Part shown: piece after piece, positions 6,345 to 13,244 of the stretch
Layout of the letters: each line of letters opens with the position of its first letter
Numbering within the stretch: position 1 is the stretch's first letter
Assembly: GCA_045594645.1 (NCBI GenBank)
Contig: JAZNYY010000082.1
Span: forward strand, 1-13,244
Direction of reading: 5' to 3'
Length of the DNA stretch: 13,244 bases
From: Fimenecus sp045594645
GTDB taxonomy: Bacteria; Bacillota; Clostridia; Oscillospirales; Acutalibacteraceae
Made by a program: the position numbers and the translations under genes
The notes under the pieces: model-generated
What the model was told of the DNA's origin: nothing
The model's database searches: none
The model's input: only the letters and a program-made list of their open reading frames with translations

Positions 6345-7898
6345 TTATGAGGTCTTGCGAGCTATTTTAGTACCGTCAAGCATATTGGGGTCGGGGCTCT
6401 TGACTACCATTTCGCCCTTTTCAAGACCGTCAATAATTTCATAGCTTGAATCATCAAGAGTACCCTTTGTGATAATTCTTCTCACAACTGTGCCCTCTTC
6501 GTTATCATAAACAAATACTGAATATTTACCGTTGTCATACATTACGCACTCAACGGGGACTTTAAGCACATCGTCAACAGTTGAAAGCTTAATTCTTATA
6601 TCAACATCAAAACCGATTACTACCTTTTCATCGGGATTTTTAATTTTAACCTCTACAACGGCACCCGTAGCACCCGAAGTCGTGCCCATAAGTGAGCCTA
6701 AATCCATACCGTTTGATTCTGCGGCGGTTGCACCAACATACACAACCTCGCCCTCATACTCACTATCAAGGCTTGTGATTACCGCTTCCATACCAACCTT
6801 GATTTTAAGAAGGTCGGATTTACCCACAGTTACGGACACAATCATATCGTCATAGCTTTCAAGAGTAATACCTATGCCTGTAGGAACTGCAGCAGAACTG
6901 CCGAGAAGTGAATTTAAAGTGTTTGAATCAACTCCCGAATTGCCCAAAAGTGCTGAAATATCAATTGAAGAGCCATTTGCTTTAACGGGGACAAAGCTTT
7001 CGCCTGCTTTAAGATTTACAACTGTTACAATACCGTTATTTTCTGCATACCAGCCGTTTTTCATCTGGTCATAGATTTTCTTAACACTGTCATAGCTTGC
7101 CTTTTTGCTATCTGCAACTGACTTTAATGCCTCAAGCATATCATCATTAGTGGTGACTGCAAGAGCACTTTCTGCCTGAAGTGATGAAAGCTCGGAATTA
7201 AGCTGAGCGAGCTGAATATTCTTTTGTGTAAGCTCTTCTGCTTTTGAATTATCAGTTGAAGTTACAGGGATTTGAGTGCTACCTGCGGCGGCAATAAACT
7301 CGTCAATTTGCTCTTGTGACGCACCATTTGCCTGCATCTGCTCTACAATTGCATCAATCTGCTCTTGCGGGATTGACTGTGTTTCTGTAACAGGCTCTGC
7401 ATTTTCAATCTCTTTTTCAAGGTCTGCGATTTCTTTTTCGAGTGCTGAAATTTCTGACTTTTTCGCCGTTATATCTTTTTCAAGCTTTGCTTTTTTACTT
7501 GCATTTTCATCAGAAGTGTTTTTCGCATCGTTATACTCTTTGAGAGCATCATTATACTCTTTTTGTGCGGTATTAAGGTATTTTGCAACACCCGAAACAT
7601 TAAAGGTTGCAAGCTTATCGCCCTTTGCAACGCGGTCACCCACATTTACAAGAACTTCTTCAACCATTACACCCTCAATAGCAGTAAAGCTTTCGCTGAC
7701 ACCCGAAGTTACAGTGCCGCTGACATCAAGAGTATCAGTAATTGAGCCGTACACTACCTCTGCAATTTCATATTCCTTCGGGGGCTCGGGCTTGAAATTT
7801 GAATAAAGCACATAAGTCACCAACGCAATCATAAAAACTATGAATGCGATAATACCGATTTTTGCTTTTAAGCTTTTCTTTTTAAAGTTCTTAAACAA
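6345..7898 (-). CDS. Membrane-fusion (HlyD/MacA-type) efflux adaptor
   Basis: About 517 residues. A membrane anchor lies at about 15-33 (IGIIAFIVFMIALVTYVLY). A biotinyl-lipoyl half follows at about 60-105 (VEEVLVNVGDRVAKGDKLA). A coiled-coil hairpin occupies about 107-280, its two arms separated by a non-heptad insert at about 168-220, and a beta-barrel and membrane-proximal domain follow to the end. The insert holds two similar helical units, each starting QEQID. A Gly/Ser-rich stretch at about 305-340 is another insertion. The GTG at 7907 has only one base between it and AAAGG, whereas the TTG at 7898 has nine, so I chose the TTG. It pairs with the downstream MacB-type permease. In this presumed monoderm it probably acts as an outer scaffold or substrate chaperone without a TolC partner. 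Confidence 0.85.
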   Translation of the reverse strand: MFKNFKKKSLKAKIGIIAFIVFMIALVTYVLYSNFKPEPPKEYEIAEVVYGSITDTLDVSGTVTSGVSESFTAIEGVMVEEVLVNVGDRVAKGDKLATFNVSGVAKYLNTAQKEYNDALKEYNDAKNTSDENASKKAKLEKDITAKKSEISALEKEIADLEKEIENAEPVTETQSIPQEQIDAIVEQMQANGASQEQIDEFIAAAGSTQIPVTSTDNSKAEELTQKNIQLAQLNSELSSLQAESALAVTTNDDMLEALKSVADSKKASYDSVKKIYDQMKNGWYAENNGIVTVVNLKAGESFVPVKANGSSIDISALLGNSGVDSNTLNSLLGSSAAVPTGIGITLESYDDMIVSVTVGKSDLLKIKVGMEAVITSLDSEYEGEVVYVGATAAESNGMDLGSLMGTTSGATGAVVEVKIKNPDEKVVIGFDVDIRIKLSTVDDVLKVPVECVMYDNGKYSVFVYDNEEGTVVRRIITKGTLDDSSYEIIDGLEKGEMVVKSPDPNMLDGTKIARKTS

Positions 7899-7929
7899 AG
7901 AAATCACGCCTTTATATATTTATCAATTT

Positions 7930-7958
7930 ATTTTACTACTATTTAAATGAAAATCCAA
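7930..7958 (-). promoter_or_regulatory. Sigma-A promoter of the efflux operon
   Basis: The -35 box TTGGAT (7953-7958) and the -10 box TAAAAT (7930-7935) are 17 bp apart on the minus strand, about 32 bp before the adaptor start. The promoter sits directly before the adaptor, so no ATPase gene can precede it in this operon. Confidence 0.6.
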
Positions 7959-7966
7959 TAGGTTTT

Positions 7967-7994
7967 TTGTTAAGTTTTTGTAAATTTGTAATAT
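7967..7994 (+). promoter_or_regulatory. Possible promoter of the small lipoprotein
   Basis: TTGTTA (7967-7972) and TAATAT (7989-7994) are 16 bp apart on the plus strand, divergent from and nearly abutting the efflux promoter. The region is so AT-rich that chance matches are likely. Confidence 0.4.
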
Positions 7995-8045
7995 TTTTCT
8001 ACATATATATAAGTATTTTAAAGTATGTAAACCAAGGTGAATTAA

Positions 8046-8528
8046 ATGATTAAAAAAATGGTGTCGATTAGTGTCTGCTTTATGCTTATTTTTCTTTGCG
8101 GTTGCTCGCAGGAGAGTAAATTTGGTGTTCAGCAGTTTGTTGAACGAATGAACAGTCAATATGGCACGGATTTTGCTACTGCTGATTTTGTTTTAGGTAC
8201 TGACGAAAATAAGGGAAATTACCTTTTCTGTGAAAAGGAAGATATGCTTATTTCTCTTACACTTGATACTAACAATACTATTTGCGGTGTGGGATTATTG
8301 CTTACAGAAAGTATGGACATAAACGAGGGCTTGAATACATTTTTACATATTTGTTGTGTGTTTACGGGCGAAAATGAAGAAAACCAACGGGCAACCCTTA
8401 CAAACTGTCAGATAACCGGAGAAAAAATAAAATATGCCGACAGCAATTTTGTGATTACCGTCGGCAAATTTAAGTATTCAGTTATTTGTAACGATTATTC
8501 GGTTACACTTTTCTGTGACAGAGTTTAA
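8046..8528 (+). CDS. Small lipoprotein of unknown function
   Basis: I do not recognise a family. The 160-residue protein starts with ATG six bases after AAGGTG. It has a typical lipoprotein signal: basic MIKK, a hydrophobic stretch, and a lipobox LCGC with the modified Cys at 20. The mature part is mixed alpha/beta in appearance, starting with a helix (VQQFVERMNSQYG) and then alternating strands, with several further cysteines. It is the only plus-strand gene here, divergent from the efflux operon (about 140 bp apart) and convergent with cysS (11 bp between stops). The lack of a terminator between the convergent genes means their transcripts overlap. A role with the efflux pair is possible but rests only on position. 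Confidence 0.8.
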   Translation: MIKKMVSISVCFMLIFLCGCSQESKFGVQQFVERMNSQYGTDFATADFVLGTDENKGNYLFCEKEDMLISLTLDTNNTICGVGLLLTESMDINEGLNTFLHICCVFTGENEENQRATLTNCQITGEKIKYADSNFVITVGKFKYSVICNDYSVTLFCDRV

Positions 8529-8539
8529 TTAATTATATC

Positions 8540-9940
8540 TTACTCTCTATGCCACTTTACGCCCTGCGGTGTGTCTTCAAGCACGATACCCTGAGCTTTA
8601 AGCTCGTCACGAATTCTGTCTGCCTCTGCCCAATTTCTCTCTTTACGAGCCTGAGTACGAGCCTCAATAAGCTTTTCGATTTCATCGTCAAGACTTTCGG
8701 TTTTTCTGTTATAAACAAGACCGAGAACTCCTGTTAATTCGTCAAAGAGCTTTGTTGCGAATTCAACAAGTTCTTTTGCGGGAGCGTCGGTTATTACTGT
8801 TGTATTGATATCCTTAACAAGCTCGAAAACGGAAGAAATAGCATCTGCGGTGTTAAGGTCATCGTCCATAGCCTTGATGAACTGCTCGCGACGGCTGTCG
8901 AGTGTCTTTTTAATCTCTTCTGCATTTTCGGGAAGAGTATCAACGGCATTTTTCATAGCAAAATCAAGACTTTCACGGCAATTGTAAAGTCTTACGAGTG
9001 ACGCCTTGCACTGCTCGATAATATCAATGCTATAGTTGATGGGGCTTCTGTAATGAGAAGAAATGAGGAAATAACGGATTGGCTCATAGCCATATTCATT
9101 TGCAACATCACGAACTGTGAAGAAGTTGCCGAGAGACTTTGACATTTTAACATTGTCAACGCTGATAAATCCGTTATGCATCCAATAATTTGCAAAGGGT
9201 GCACCGTTGCAGCACTCACTCTGTGCAATTTCGTTTTCGTGGTGGGGGAAAATCAAATCCTGACCGCCACAATGAATATCAATAGTTTCGCCCAAATATC
9301 TTCTTACCATTGCAGAGCACTCAATATGCCAACCGGGGCGACCGTGTCCCCAAGGTGACTCCCAATAAGGCTCACCGGGCTTTGCGCTCTTCCAAAGTGC
9401 GAAATCCATTGGCTCACGCTTAACCTCTTCAACATTAATTCGTGCGCCTGCTTCAAGGTCTTCAAGGGGCTGATGTGAAAGCTTGCCATATTCTTTAAAC
9501 TGCTTGGGACTGAAATAAACATCACCGTTATCTGCCGCATAAGCATAGCCTTTTTCAATAAGAGTGCTGACAATATTGATAATTTCGTCGATATTTTCAG
9601 TTGCCTTGGGGTGAACTGTTGCCTCACGCACATTCATACCCTTTGCATCTGTCCAGAATTCTTCAATATACTTTTCAGAAACAGTTTTATAGTCTGTTCC
9701 CTCTTCGTTTGCACGGCGAATAATTTTGTCGTCGATATCAGTAAAGTTCTGAACGAAATTCACCTTATATCCGCGGTATTCCATATATCTTCTGAATGTA
9801 TCGAACACGCAAAGAGGACGGGCATTGCCGATATGGATAAAGTTATAAACAGTTGGTCCGCAGGCATAAACCTTTAATTCGTTGGGAACAAGTGTTTTGA
9901 GCTCTTCTTTTCTTCTTGTGAGAGTGTTAAAAATTTTCAT
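8540..9940 (-). CDS. cysS: Cysteinyl-tRNA synthetase
   Basis: A 466-residue class I synthetase of normal length that charges tRNA-Cys. It has the HIGH motif as HIGN (36-39), KMSKS at 265-269, and the zinc ligands Cys27, Cys208, His233 and Glu237 that select cysteine. The C-terminal DALR-type helical domain and the tail (EADRIRDELKAQGI, ending in KWHRE) are intact. Its ATG overlaps the cysE stop by one base (TAATG), with a GGAG site inside the end of cysE, so the two are translationally coupled. Both are under the T-box at 10593-10837. No terminator is visible after it. Confidence 0.97.
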   Translation of the reverse strand: MKIFNTLTRRKEELKTLVPNELKVYACGPTVYNFIHIGNARPLCVFDTFRRYMEYRGYKVNFVQNFTDIDDKIIRRANEEGTDYKTVSEKYIEEFWTDAKGMNVREATVHPKATENIDEIINIVSTLIEKGYAYAADNGDVYFSPKQFKEYGKLSHQPLEDLEAGARINVEEVKREPMDFALWKSAKPGEPYWESPWGHGRPGWHIECSAMVRRYLGETIDIHCGGQDLIFPHHENEIAQSECCNGAPFANYWMHNGFISVDNVKMSKSLGNFFTVRDVANEYGYEPIRYFLISSHYRSPINYSIDIIEQCKASLVRLYNCRESLDFAMKNAVDTLPENAEEIKKTLDSRREQFIKAMDDDLNTADAISSVFELVKDINTTVITDAPAKELVEFATKLFDELTGVLGLVYNRKTESLDDEIEKLIEARTQARKERNWAEADRIRDELKAQGIVLEDTPQGVKWHRE

Positions 9941-10581
9941 TATTTTTCTTCTCCTTTATACTTCGCTAATTCTTTTTCTAATTTATCAATTTTTGCATTA
10001 AGACGGCAAAATTCTTGTGAAACGGGGTCGGGAATATGAACCTGGTCAAGATTGTCAACTCTTTTGCCGTTTCGTTTTATTACCCTTGCGGGAACACCGA
10101 CTGCAGTTGAATTGGGCGGAATTTCGTCAAGCACCACCGCACCCGATGCGATATTTGAATAATCACCTACTTTAAAGGGACCAAGCACCTTAGCACCCGA
10201 GCCAATCATAACACCGTTGCCGATTGTTGGGTGGCGCTTGCCCGTATCCTTACCCGTACCGCCAAGGGTGACACCTTGATAAATTGTAACATCGTCACCT
10301 ATTTCAGCAGTTTCGCCGATTACCACGCCTGTGCCGTGGTCAATGAAAAAGCGTCTGCCGATTGTAGCACCGGGGTGAATTTCAATATTGGTCTTTTTTG
10401 CCGCGTGCTGTGATATTGCGCGGGCGATAAATTTCATATTGTGCTTAAAAAACCAATGGGCAACGCGGTGCGCCCTTATGGCTTTAAGCCCGGGATAAAG
10501 AAACAGTATTTCAAGCACGCTTGACGCCGCAGGGTCACGCTCTTTAACCGTTTTTATATCCTCTTTTAATCTGTCAAACAA
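9940..10581 (-). CDS. cysE: Serine O-acetyltransferase
   Basis: A 213-residue acetyltransferase that makes O-acetylserine from serine and acetyl-CoA, the committed step of cysteine synthesis. It is the short form seen in Firmicutes: a helical N terminus (DPAA at 16-19) followed by the left-handed beta-helix of hexapeptide repeats (about 65-165). Family-conserved residues Asp81-His82 (FIDHGTG), the GGTGK loop and His117 (KRHPTIG) are present. A helical tail ends the protein. Translation starts at TTG with GGAGG seven bases upstream, and no ATG is near. It directly follows the cysteine T-box and overlaps cysS, so synthesis and charging of cysteine respond together to uncharged tRNA-Cys. Confidence 0.96.
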   Translation of the reverse strand: MFDRLKEDIKTVKERDPAASSVLEILFLYPGLKAIRAHRVAHWFFKHNMKFIARAISQHAAKKTNIEIHPGATIGRRFFIDHGTGVVIGETAEIGDDVTIYQGVTLGGTGKDTGKRHPTIGNGVMIGSGAKVLGPFKVGDYSNIASGAVVLDEIPPNSTAVGVPARVIKRNGKRVDNLDQVHIPDPVSQEFCRLNAKIDKLEKELAKYKGEEK

Positions 10582-10592
10582 ATATATTCCTC

Positions 10593-10636
10593 CAAAAATA
10601 TTAAAAGCCTTCGTCTATGTTAACACAGACGAAGGC
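10593..10636 (-). terminator. T-box terminator hairpin
   Basis: A stem of about 13 bp (10607-10619 with 10624-10636, one G-U pair) closes a short TTAA-centred loop and is followed by UUUUAAUAUUUUU. Bases 10630-10636 are shared with the antiterminator. Confidence 0.9.
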
Positions 10637-10837
10637 GACTAATCGCGGTTCCACTTCGATTTATAACTCAAAAACTTTAACGCAGTTAACGGGTATGTAT
10701 TTCCCCACACCGACTCACGAATGCACTTCACAAAGGCTTTTTAATGCAGGCTTTCAGCCGACGACCCGCAATCTCTGATAAAATAACTTCTGCTACTCTT
10801 TTCGGTCACAGTCTTTAAAATATTCTTAATTTCATTA
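10593..10837 (-). promoter_or_regulatory. Cysteine-specific T-box riboswitch leader
   Basis: Read 5' to 3' on the minus strand, stem I begins near 10815. Its base pairs ACCGA with TCGGT, and a K-turn-like GAAAAGAGTAG follows. The specifier loop holds UGC (10723-10725) after GAAG and before A, a cysteine codon. The T-box itself (AAGUGGAACCGCG, 10644-10656) forms a classical antiterminator: CGAAG, a 7-nt UGGAACC bulge, GCG, a 6-nt loop, CGC, CUUCG. The fourth base of UGGA would pair with a U discriminator base, as in tRNA-Cys. The CUUCG arm also forms the start of the terminator stem, so the two folds exclude each other. Uncharged tRNA-Cys should switch cysE-cysS on. Confidence 0.95.
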
Positions 10838-10843
10838 TATGTT

Positions 10844-10872
10844 AGTATAACACATTGTTTCGCATTTTGCAA
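10844..10872 (-). promoter_or_regulatory. Sigma-A promoter of the T-box cysE-cysS operon
   Basis: The -35 box TTGCAA (10867-10872) and the -10 box TATACT (10844-10849) are 17 bp apart, with an extended TGT just before the -10. The -35 directly abuts the pgsA stop codon, and transcription would start near 10837. Confidence 0.7.
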
Positions 10873-11463
10873 TTATTTTGTGAAATCTATTATTTTTATG
10901 CTGTCTTTAATATAAATTACGCCCGAAACTACGGTTAAAATGGCGGTAATCCACAAAAGTCCGTTTGAAATAAGCGATAATTCGGGAAGCTTTGCGAGAA
11001 GCTCTGCATTAAAACCAGCAAGAATATAATAAACCTCACCCAAAAGCATAATGAGAATTGTAAAAGTCATTTGGCTTACGGTTTTAATTTTACCCCAGAT
11101 ATTTGCAGGAATTACCACTCCGCCCGCCGCCGCAATCATACGGATTGAGGCGATGGCGAATTCGCGGGTTAATACGAGCATCACAATCCAGATATTGCAA
11201 AGTCCCATTGACATAAAGGCTAAAAGTGCTGATGTGGTGAGAACTTTGTCTGCTATCGGGTCTAAAAACTTACCGAAATTGGTAATCTGATTATTTTTGC
11301 GGGCAAGATGACCGTCAATCGTATCGGTTATTGCACCTGCAGAAAACACAAGGCAAGCAATAATAAAGCGGTGCGGAAGACTCTCGCACAGAATAACGCC
11401 GAGAAAAATCGGGGTTAAGAGAATTCTTAAAATTGTGAGCTTGTTTGGTACATTTAATCTCAT
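10873..11463 (-). CDS. pgsA: CDP-diacylglycerol--glycerol-3-phosphate 3-phosphatidyltransferase
   Basis: A 196-residue membrane enzyme that makes phosphatidylglycerol phosphate from CDP-diacylglycerol and glycerol-3-phosphate. The CDP-alcohol phosphotransferase motif D-x2-DG-x2-AR-x8-G-x3-D-x3-D is complete (Asp47, Asp50, Gly51, Ala54, Arg55, Gly64, Asp68, Asp72). The N-terminal MRLNVPNKLTILRI and several hydrophobic spans fit PgsA. Its ATG overlaps the stop of rimO (ATGA). The rimO-pgsA pairing next to recX is a common clostridial order and supports pgsA over another CDP-alcohol transferase. Confidence 0.93.
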   Translation of the reverse strand: MRLNVPNKLTILRILLTPIFLGVILCESLPHRFIIACLVFSAGAITDTIDGHLARKNNQITNFGKFLDPIADKVLTTSALLAFMSMGLCNIWIVMLVLTREFAIASIRMIAAAGGVVIPANIWGKIKTVSQMTFTILIMLLGEVYYILAGFNAELLAKLPELSLISNGLLWITAILTVVSGVIYIKDSIKIIDFTK

Positions 11464-12785
11464 ATAACCTCTCCTGTAAGCTCACCCTCAACAACATTTA
11501 TAATTTCAACCTCTACGATGTCGCCAGCCTCAAGCTCGTATCCGCAAACGAAGCTTATTTGTGTATCAATTTCGGGGGCATCCATATAGGTTCTTCCGTA
11601 ATAAGAATCTGTGTAGGCATCATAACCCTCAACGATTGCTTCAAGGGCTTTGCCGACAAGATTTTCGTTGATTTCATCAAGAATTGCGTTCTGACGCTCG
11701 TTGATAATCTCGGCACGCTCTAAACGGATTTCGGGGTCTAACATTCCGTCTAATCTTGCGGCGGGAGTGCCCTCCTCCTCAGAATAGGCAAAGCAACCCA
11801 TTCTCTCAAATCGCATTTCTTCAACGAATTCGCAGAGCTCATTAAATTCATCTTCAGTTTCACCGGGGAAGCCCGCAATAAATGTTGTACGGATTGTAAC
11901 ACCGTCAATTCTCTCACGGATTTTATTAAGTAACGCAGTAAGAGTTTCACGGTTGCCGTGACGATTCATTCGCTTGAGGACATTTTTACTGCAATGCTGA
12001 AGCGGTATATCCATATATTTTACGATTTTGTCGTTATTTGCGATTTCGTCGATAAGTGCATCGTCAATTCTTTCGGGGTAGAGATAGAGAAGTCTAATCC
12101 ATTCTATTCCCTCAACCTTTGACAATGCTTTAAGTAATGGCACAAGTGCGTTTTTGCCGTATAAATCTTCGCCGTATCGTGTAGTATCTTGAGCTACAAC
12201 GATTAATTCTTTTACGCCTTCACTTGCGAGCTTCTGCGCCTCGGCTAAAATACTTTCACTTGGACGACTACGGAATTCACCTCTGATTGATGGGATTGCA
12301 CAATATGTACAATGATTTGAGCAACCCTCGGCAATCTTGAGATATGCTGAATACGGCGGAGTGGTGAGAATTCGGTCACCCTCAATTTTAAGGTTTGTTT
12401 TTTCGGGATATTTCTCTACCTTTTCACCTTGTATGAGCTTATTACAGATTTCGCAGACATCTTCATTTGCACCGATACCGATTACACCGTCAACCTCGGG
12501 AATTTCACCGAAAATCTCGGACCGATAACGCTCGGCAAGGCAACCCGTTACGAGAACCTTCATTTCGGGGCAATCCTCTTTATATGAAATCATATCGAGA
12601 ATATTTTCGATTGACTCTTTTTTGGCATCCTCAATAAAACCGCAGGTGTTTACAATGACAACATCAGCGTCCATAGGGTCATTTACAATTTCAAAACCGT
12701 CATTTTCGAGCTTTGAGAGCATTATTTCGGCATCCACTTGATTTTTGGGACAACCTAAAGATATCATACCAACTCTTTTAGTCAT
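11460..12785 (-). CDS. rimO: Ribosomal protein S12 methylthiotransferase RimO
   Basis: A 441-residue radical-SAM enzyme that methylthiolates the conserved aspartate of ribosomal protein S12. The N-terminal UPF0004 domain has Cys12 (SLGCPKNQVD), Cys48 (NTCGFI) and Cys82 (VTGCLAERY) for one Fe-S cluster. The radical-SAM CxxxCxxC is Cys155, Cys159, Cys162 (EGCSNHCTYC). A TRAM domain closes the protein from about 375. SLGCPKNQVD and RGEFRSRP are typical of RimO rather than MiaB. I start at the ATG at 12785, eight bases after GAGGA. An in-frame GTG five codons upstream lies inside that site. It overlaps recX by 8 nt and pgsA by 4 nt. Confidence 0.95.
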   Translation of the reverse strand: MTKRVGMISLGCPKNQVDAEIMLSKLENDGFEIVNDPMDADVVIVNTCGFIEDAKKESIENILDMISYKEDCPEMKVLVTGCLAERYRSEIFGEIPEVDGVIGIGANEDVCEICNKLIQGEKVEKYPEKTNLKIEGDRILTTPPYSAYLKIAEGCSNHCTYCAIPSIRGEFRSRPSESILAEAQKLASEGVKELIVVAQDTTRYGEDLYGKNALVPLLKALSKVEGIEWIRLLYLYPERIDDALIDEIANNDKIVKYMDIPLQHCSKNVLKRMNRHGNRETLTALLNKIRERIDGVTIRTTFIAGFPGETEDEFNELCEFVEEMRFERMGCFAYSEEEGTPAARLDGMLDPEIRLERAEIINERQNAILDEINENLVGKALEAIVEGYDAYTDSYYGRTYMDAPEIDTQISFVCGYELEAGDIVEVEIINVVEGELTGEVI

Positions 12786-13244
12786 AATATTCTTCCTCAC
12801 AGAAATCAGAAATTGAGTTCAAGGCAGATTTAATGTCTGAATAAGAATAACCAAGTCGCATAAGACCGTCAATTGCTTTTTTTCTGCCTTTTTCATCGTT
12901 CAATTTATTTATATATTTTTTCTTGATTACTAATATAATACGGTTTTTGGTGTCATTGTCAAGTAAATCGACGGTATTTTCCACAATTTCGCGGTCAATT
13001 CCCTTGAAAATCAATTCTTGTTTAATTCTTTTTATACTGTAATTTTTGCGTTCAAGAAGCTCGTTTGCGAGAATTCGGGCGAATTCTTCATCATTCAAAA
13101 GACCTAATTCGGTAAGTCTTTCGCAGGCCTTTTCGCTGGCTTCTTTTTCGTGACCTTTTTCGCAGAGCTTTTTGATTAGCTCTTTTGTGCCGTAGGGACG
13201 GCGTGAGAGAAAATCAAGCCCTTTATTATAAGCACGACGAAAAC
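12778..13244 (-). CDS. recX: Regulatory protein RecX, 5' end outside the window
   Basis: The frame stays open from the right edge, giving 154 visible residues; the N terminus is missing. The first visible part (GLDFLSRRPYGTKELIKKL, then LTELGLLNDEEFA) is the characteristic first three-helix repeat of RecX. Two further helical repeats follow (KRIKQELIFKGI, KKAIDGLMRLGYSYSDI). RecX binds RecA filaments and limits their activity in the cytosol. An in-frame TTG at 13098 is an internal codon, not the start. It overlaps rimO by 8 nt. The acidic EEEYYD end is not informative. Confidence 0.9.
   Translation of the reverse strand, partial: FRRAYNKGLDFLSRRPYGTKELIKKLCEKGHEKEASEKACERLTELGLLNDEEFARILANELLERKNYSIKRIKQELIFKGIDREIVENTVDLLDNDTKNRIILVIKKKYINKLNDEKGRKKAIDGLMRLGYSYSDIKSALNSISDFCEEEYYD

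Noticed and set aside
7276..7806. 176-codon plus-strand frame inside the adaptor gene
   Set aside because: It is Ser/Phe/Ala-rich antisense shadow of the coiled-coil coding sequence.
7923..8159. 78-codon minus-strand frame between the lipoprotein and the efflux operon
   Set aside because: It is AT-rich, covers both divergent promoters and the lipoprotein signal sequence, and has no recognisable protein features.
11460..12785. Assignment of the radical-SAM methylthiotransferase as MiaB or MtaB
   Set aside because: SLGCPKNQVD, RGEFRSRP and the pairing with pgsA fit RimO. MiaB would show different sequence around the radical-SAM cysteines.
12778..13098. A complete 106-residue RecX starting at TTG 13098
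   Set aside because: The frame continues upstream to the window edge with the typical first RecX repeat, so the TTG is an internal leucine codon.

Overview
The window looks like a piece of a chromosome from an anaerobic, spore-lineage Firmicute, most likely a gut clostridium of the Oscillospiraceae/Ruminococcaceae type. The grounds are an AT-rich base composition, strong GGAGG-type ribosome binding sites, Spo0A, a cysteine T-box leader on cysE-cysS, the order recX-rimO-pgsA, and a BspA-like leucine-rich repeat protein. No rRNA, tRNA, CRISPR array, insertion sequence or prophage gene is visible. All genes but one lie on the minus strand, so the biological order runs from high to low coordinates.

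From right to left: a 5'-truncated recX, rimO and pgsA overlap one another and form one operon (13244 to 10873). A sigma-A promoter abutting the pgsA stop starts a leader of about 255 nt. It is a complete cysteine-specific T-box (UGC specifier, UGGAACC bulge, antiterminator and terminator) that controls cysE-cysS, the first step of cysteine synthesis plus cysteinyl-tRNA charging. Convergent with cysS is the only plus-strand gene, a small lipoprotein of unknown role. Divergent from that is a two-gene efflux operon: a membrane-fusion adaptor and a MacB/FtsX-type permease with an unusually methionine-rich outer domain. No ATPase gene accompanies it.

Next comes a 450-bp intergenic region that ends the efflux operon with a strong terminator. 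It also carries what looks like a two-promoter control region for spo0A: a candidate sigma-H promoter, a pair of inverted 0A boxes and a sigma-A promoter. Spo0A follows. A separate promoter then drives mntP (manganese export) and a YjjG-type HAD nucleotidase, with a terminator-like hairpin inside the mntP leader. The last operon is an MFS/GPH-type transporter followed by a membrane-anchored LRR protein that runs off the left edge.

The left edge is not genomic. Positions 2-43 match the 42-nt MGI/DNBSEQ read-2 adapter as I remember it, so the window starts at a contig end with untrimmed adapter, and genome sequence begins at 44. This is the firmest unexpected observation here. The most interesting biology is the spo0A control region with its degenerate receiver acidic pocket, the ATPase-less efflux pair, and the mntP leader hairpin. 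I see no clear evidence of an entirely new system.
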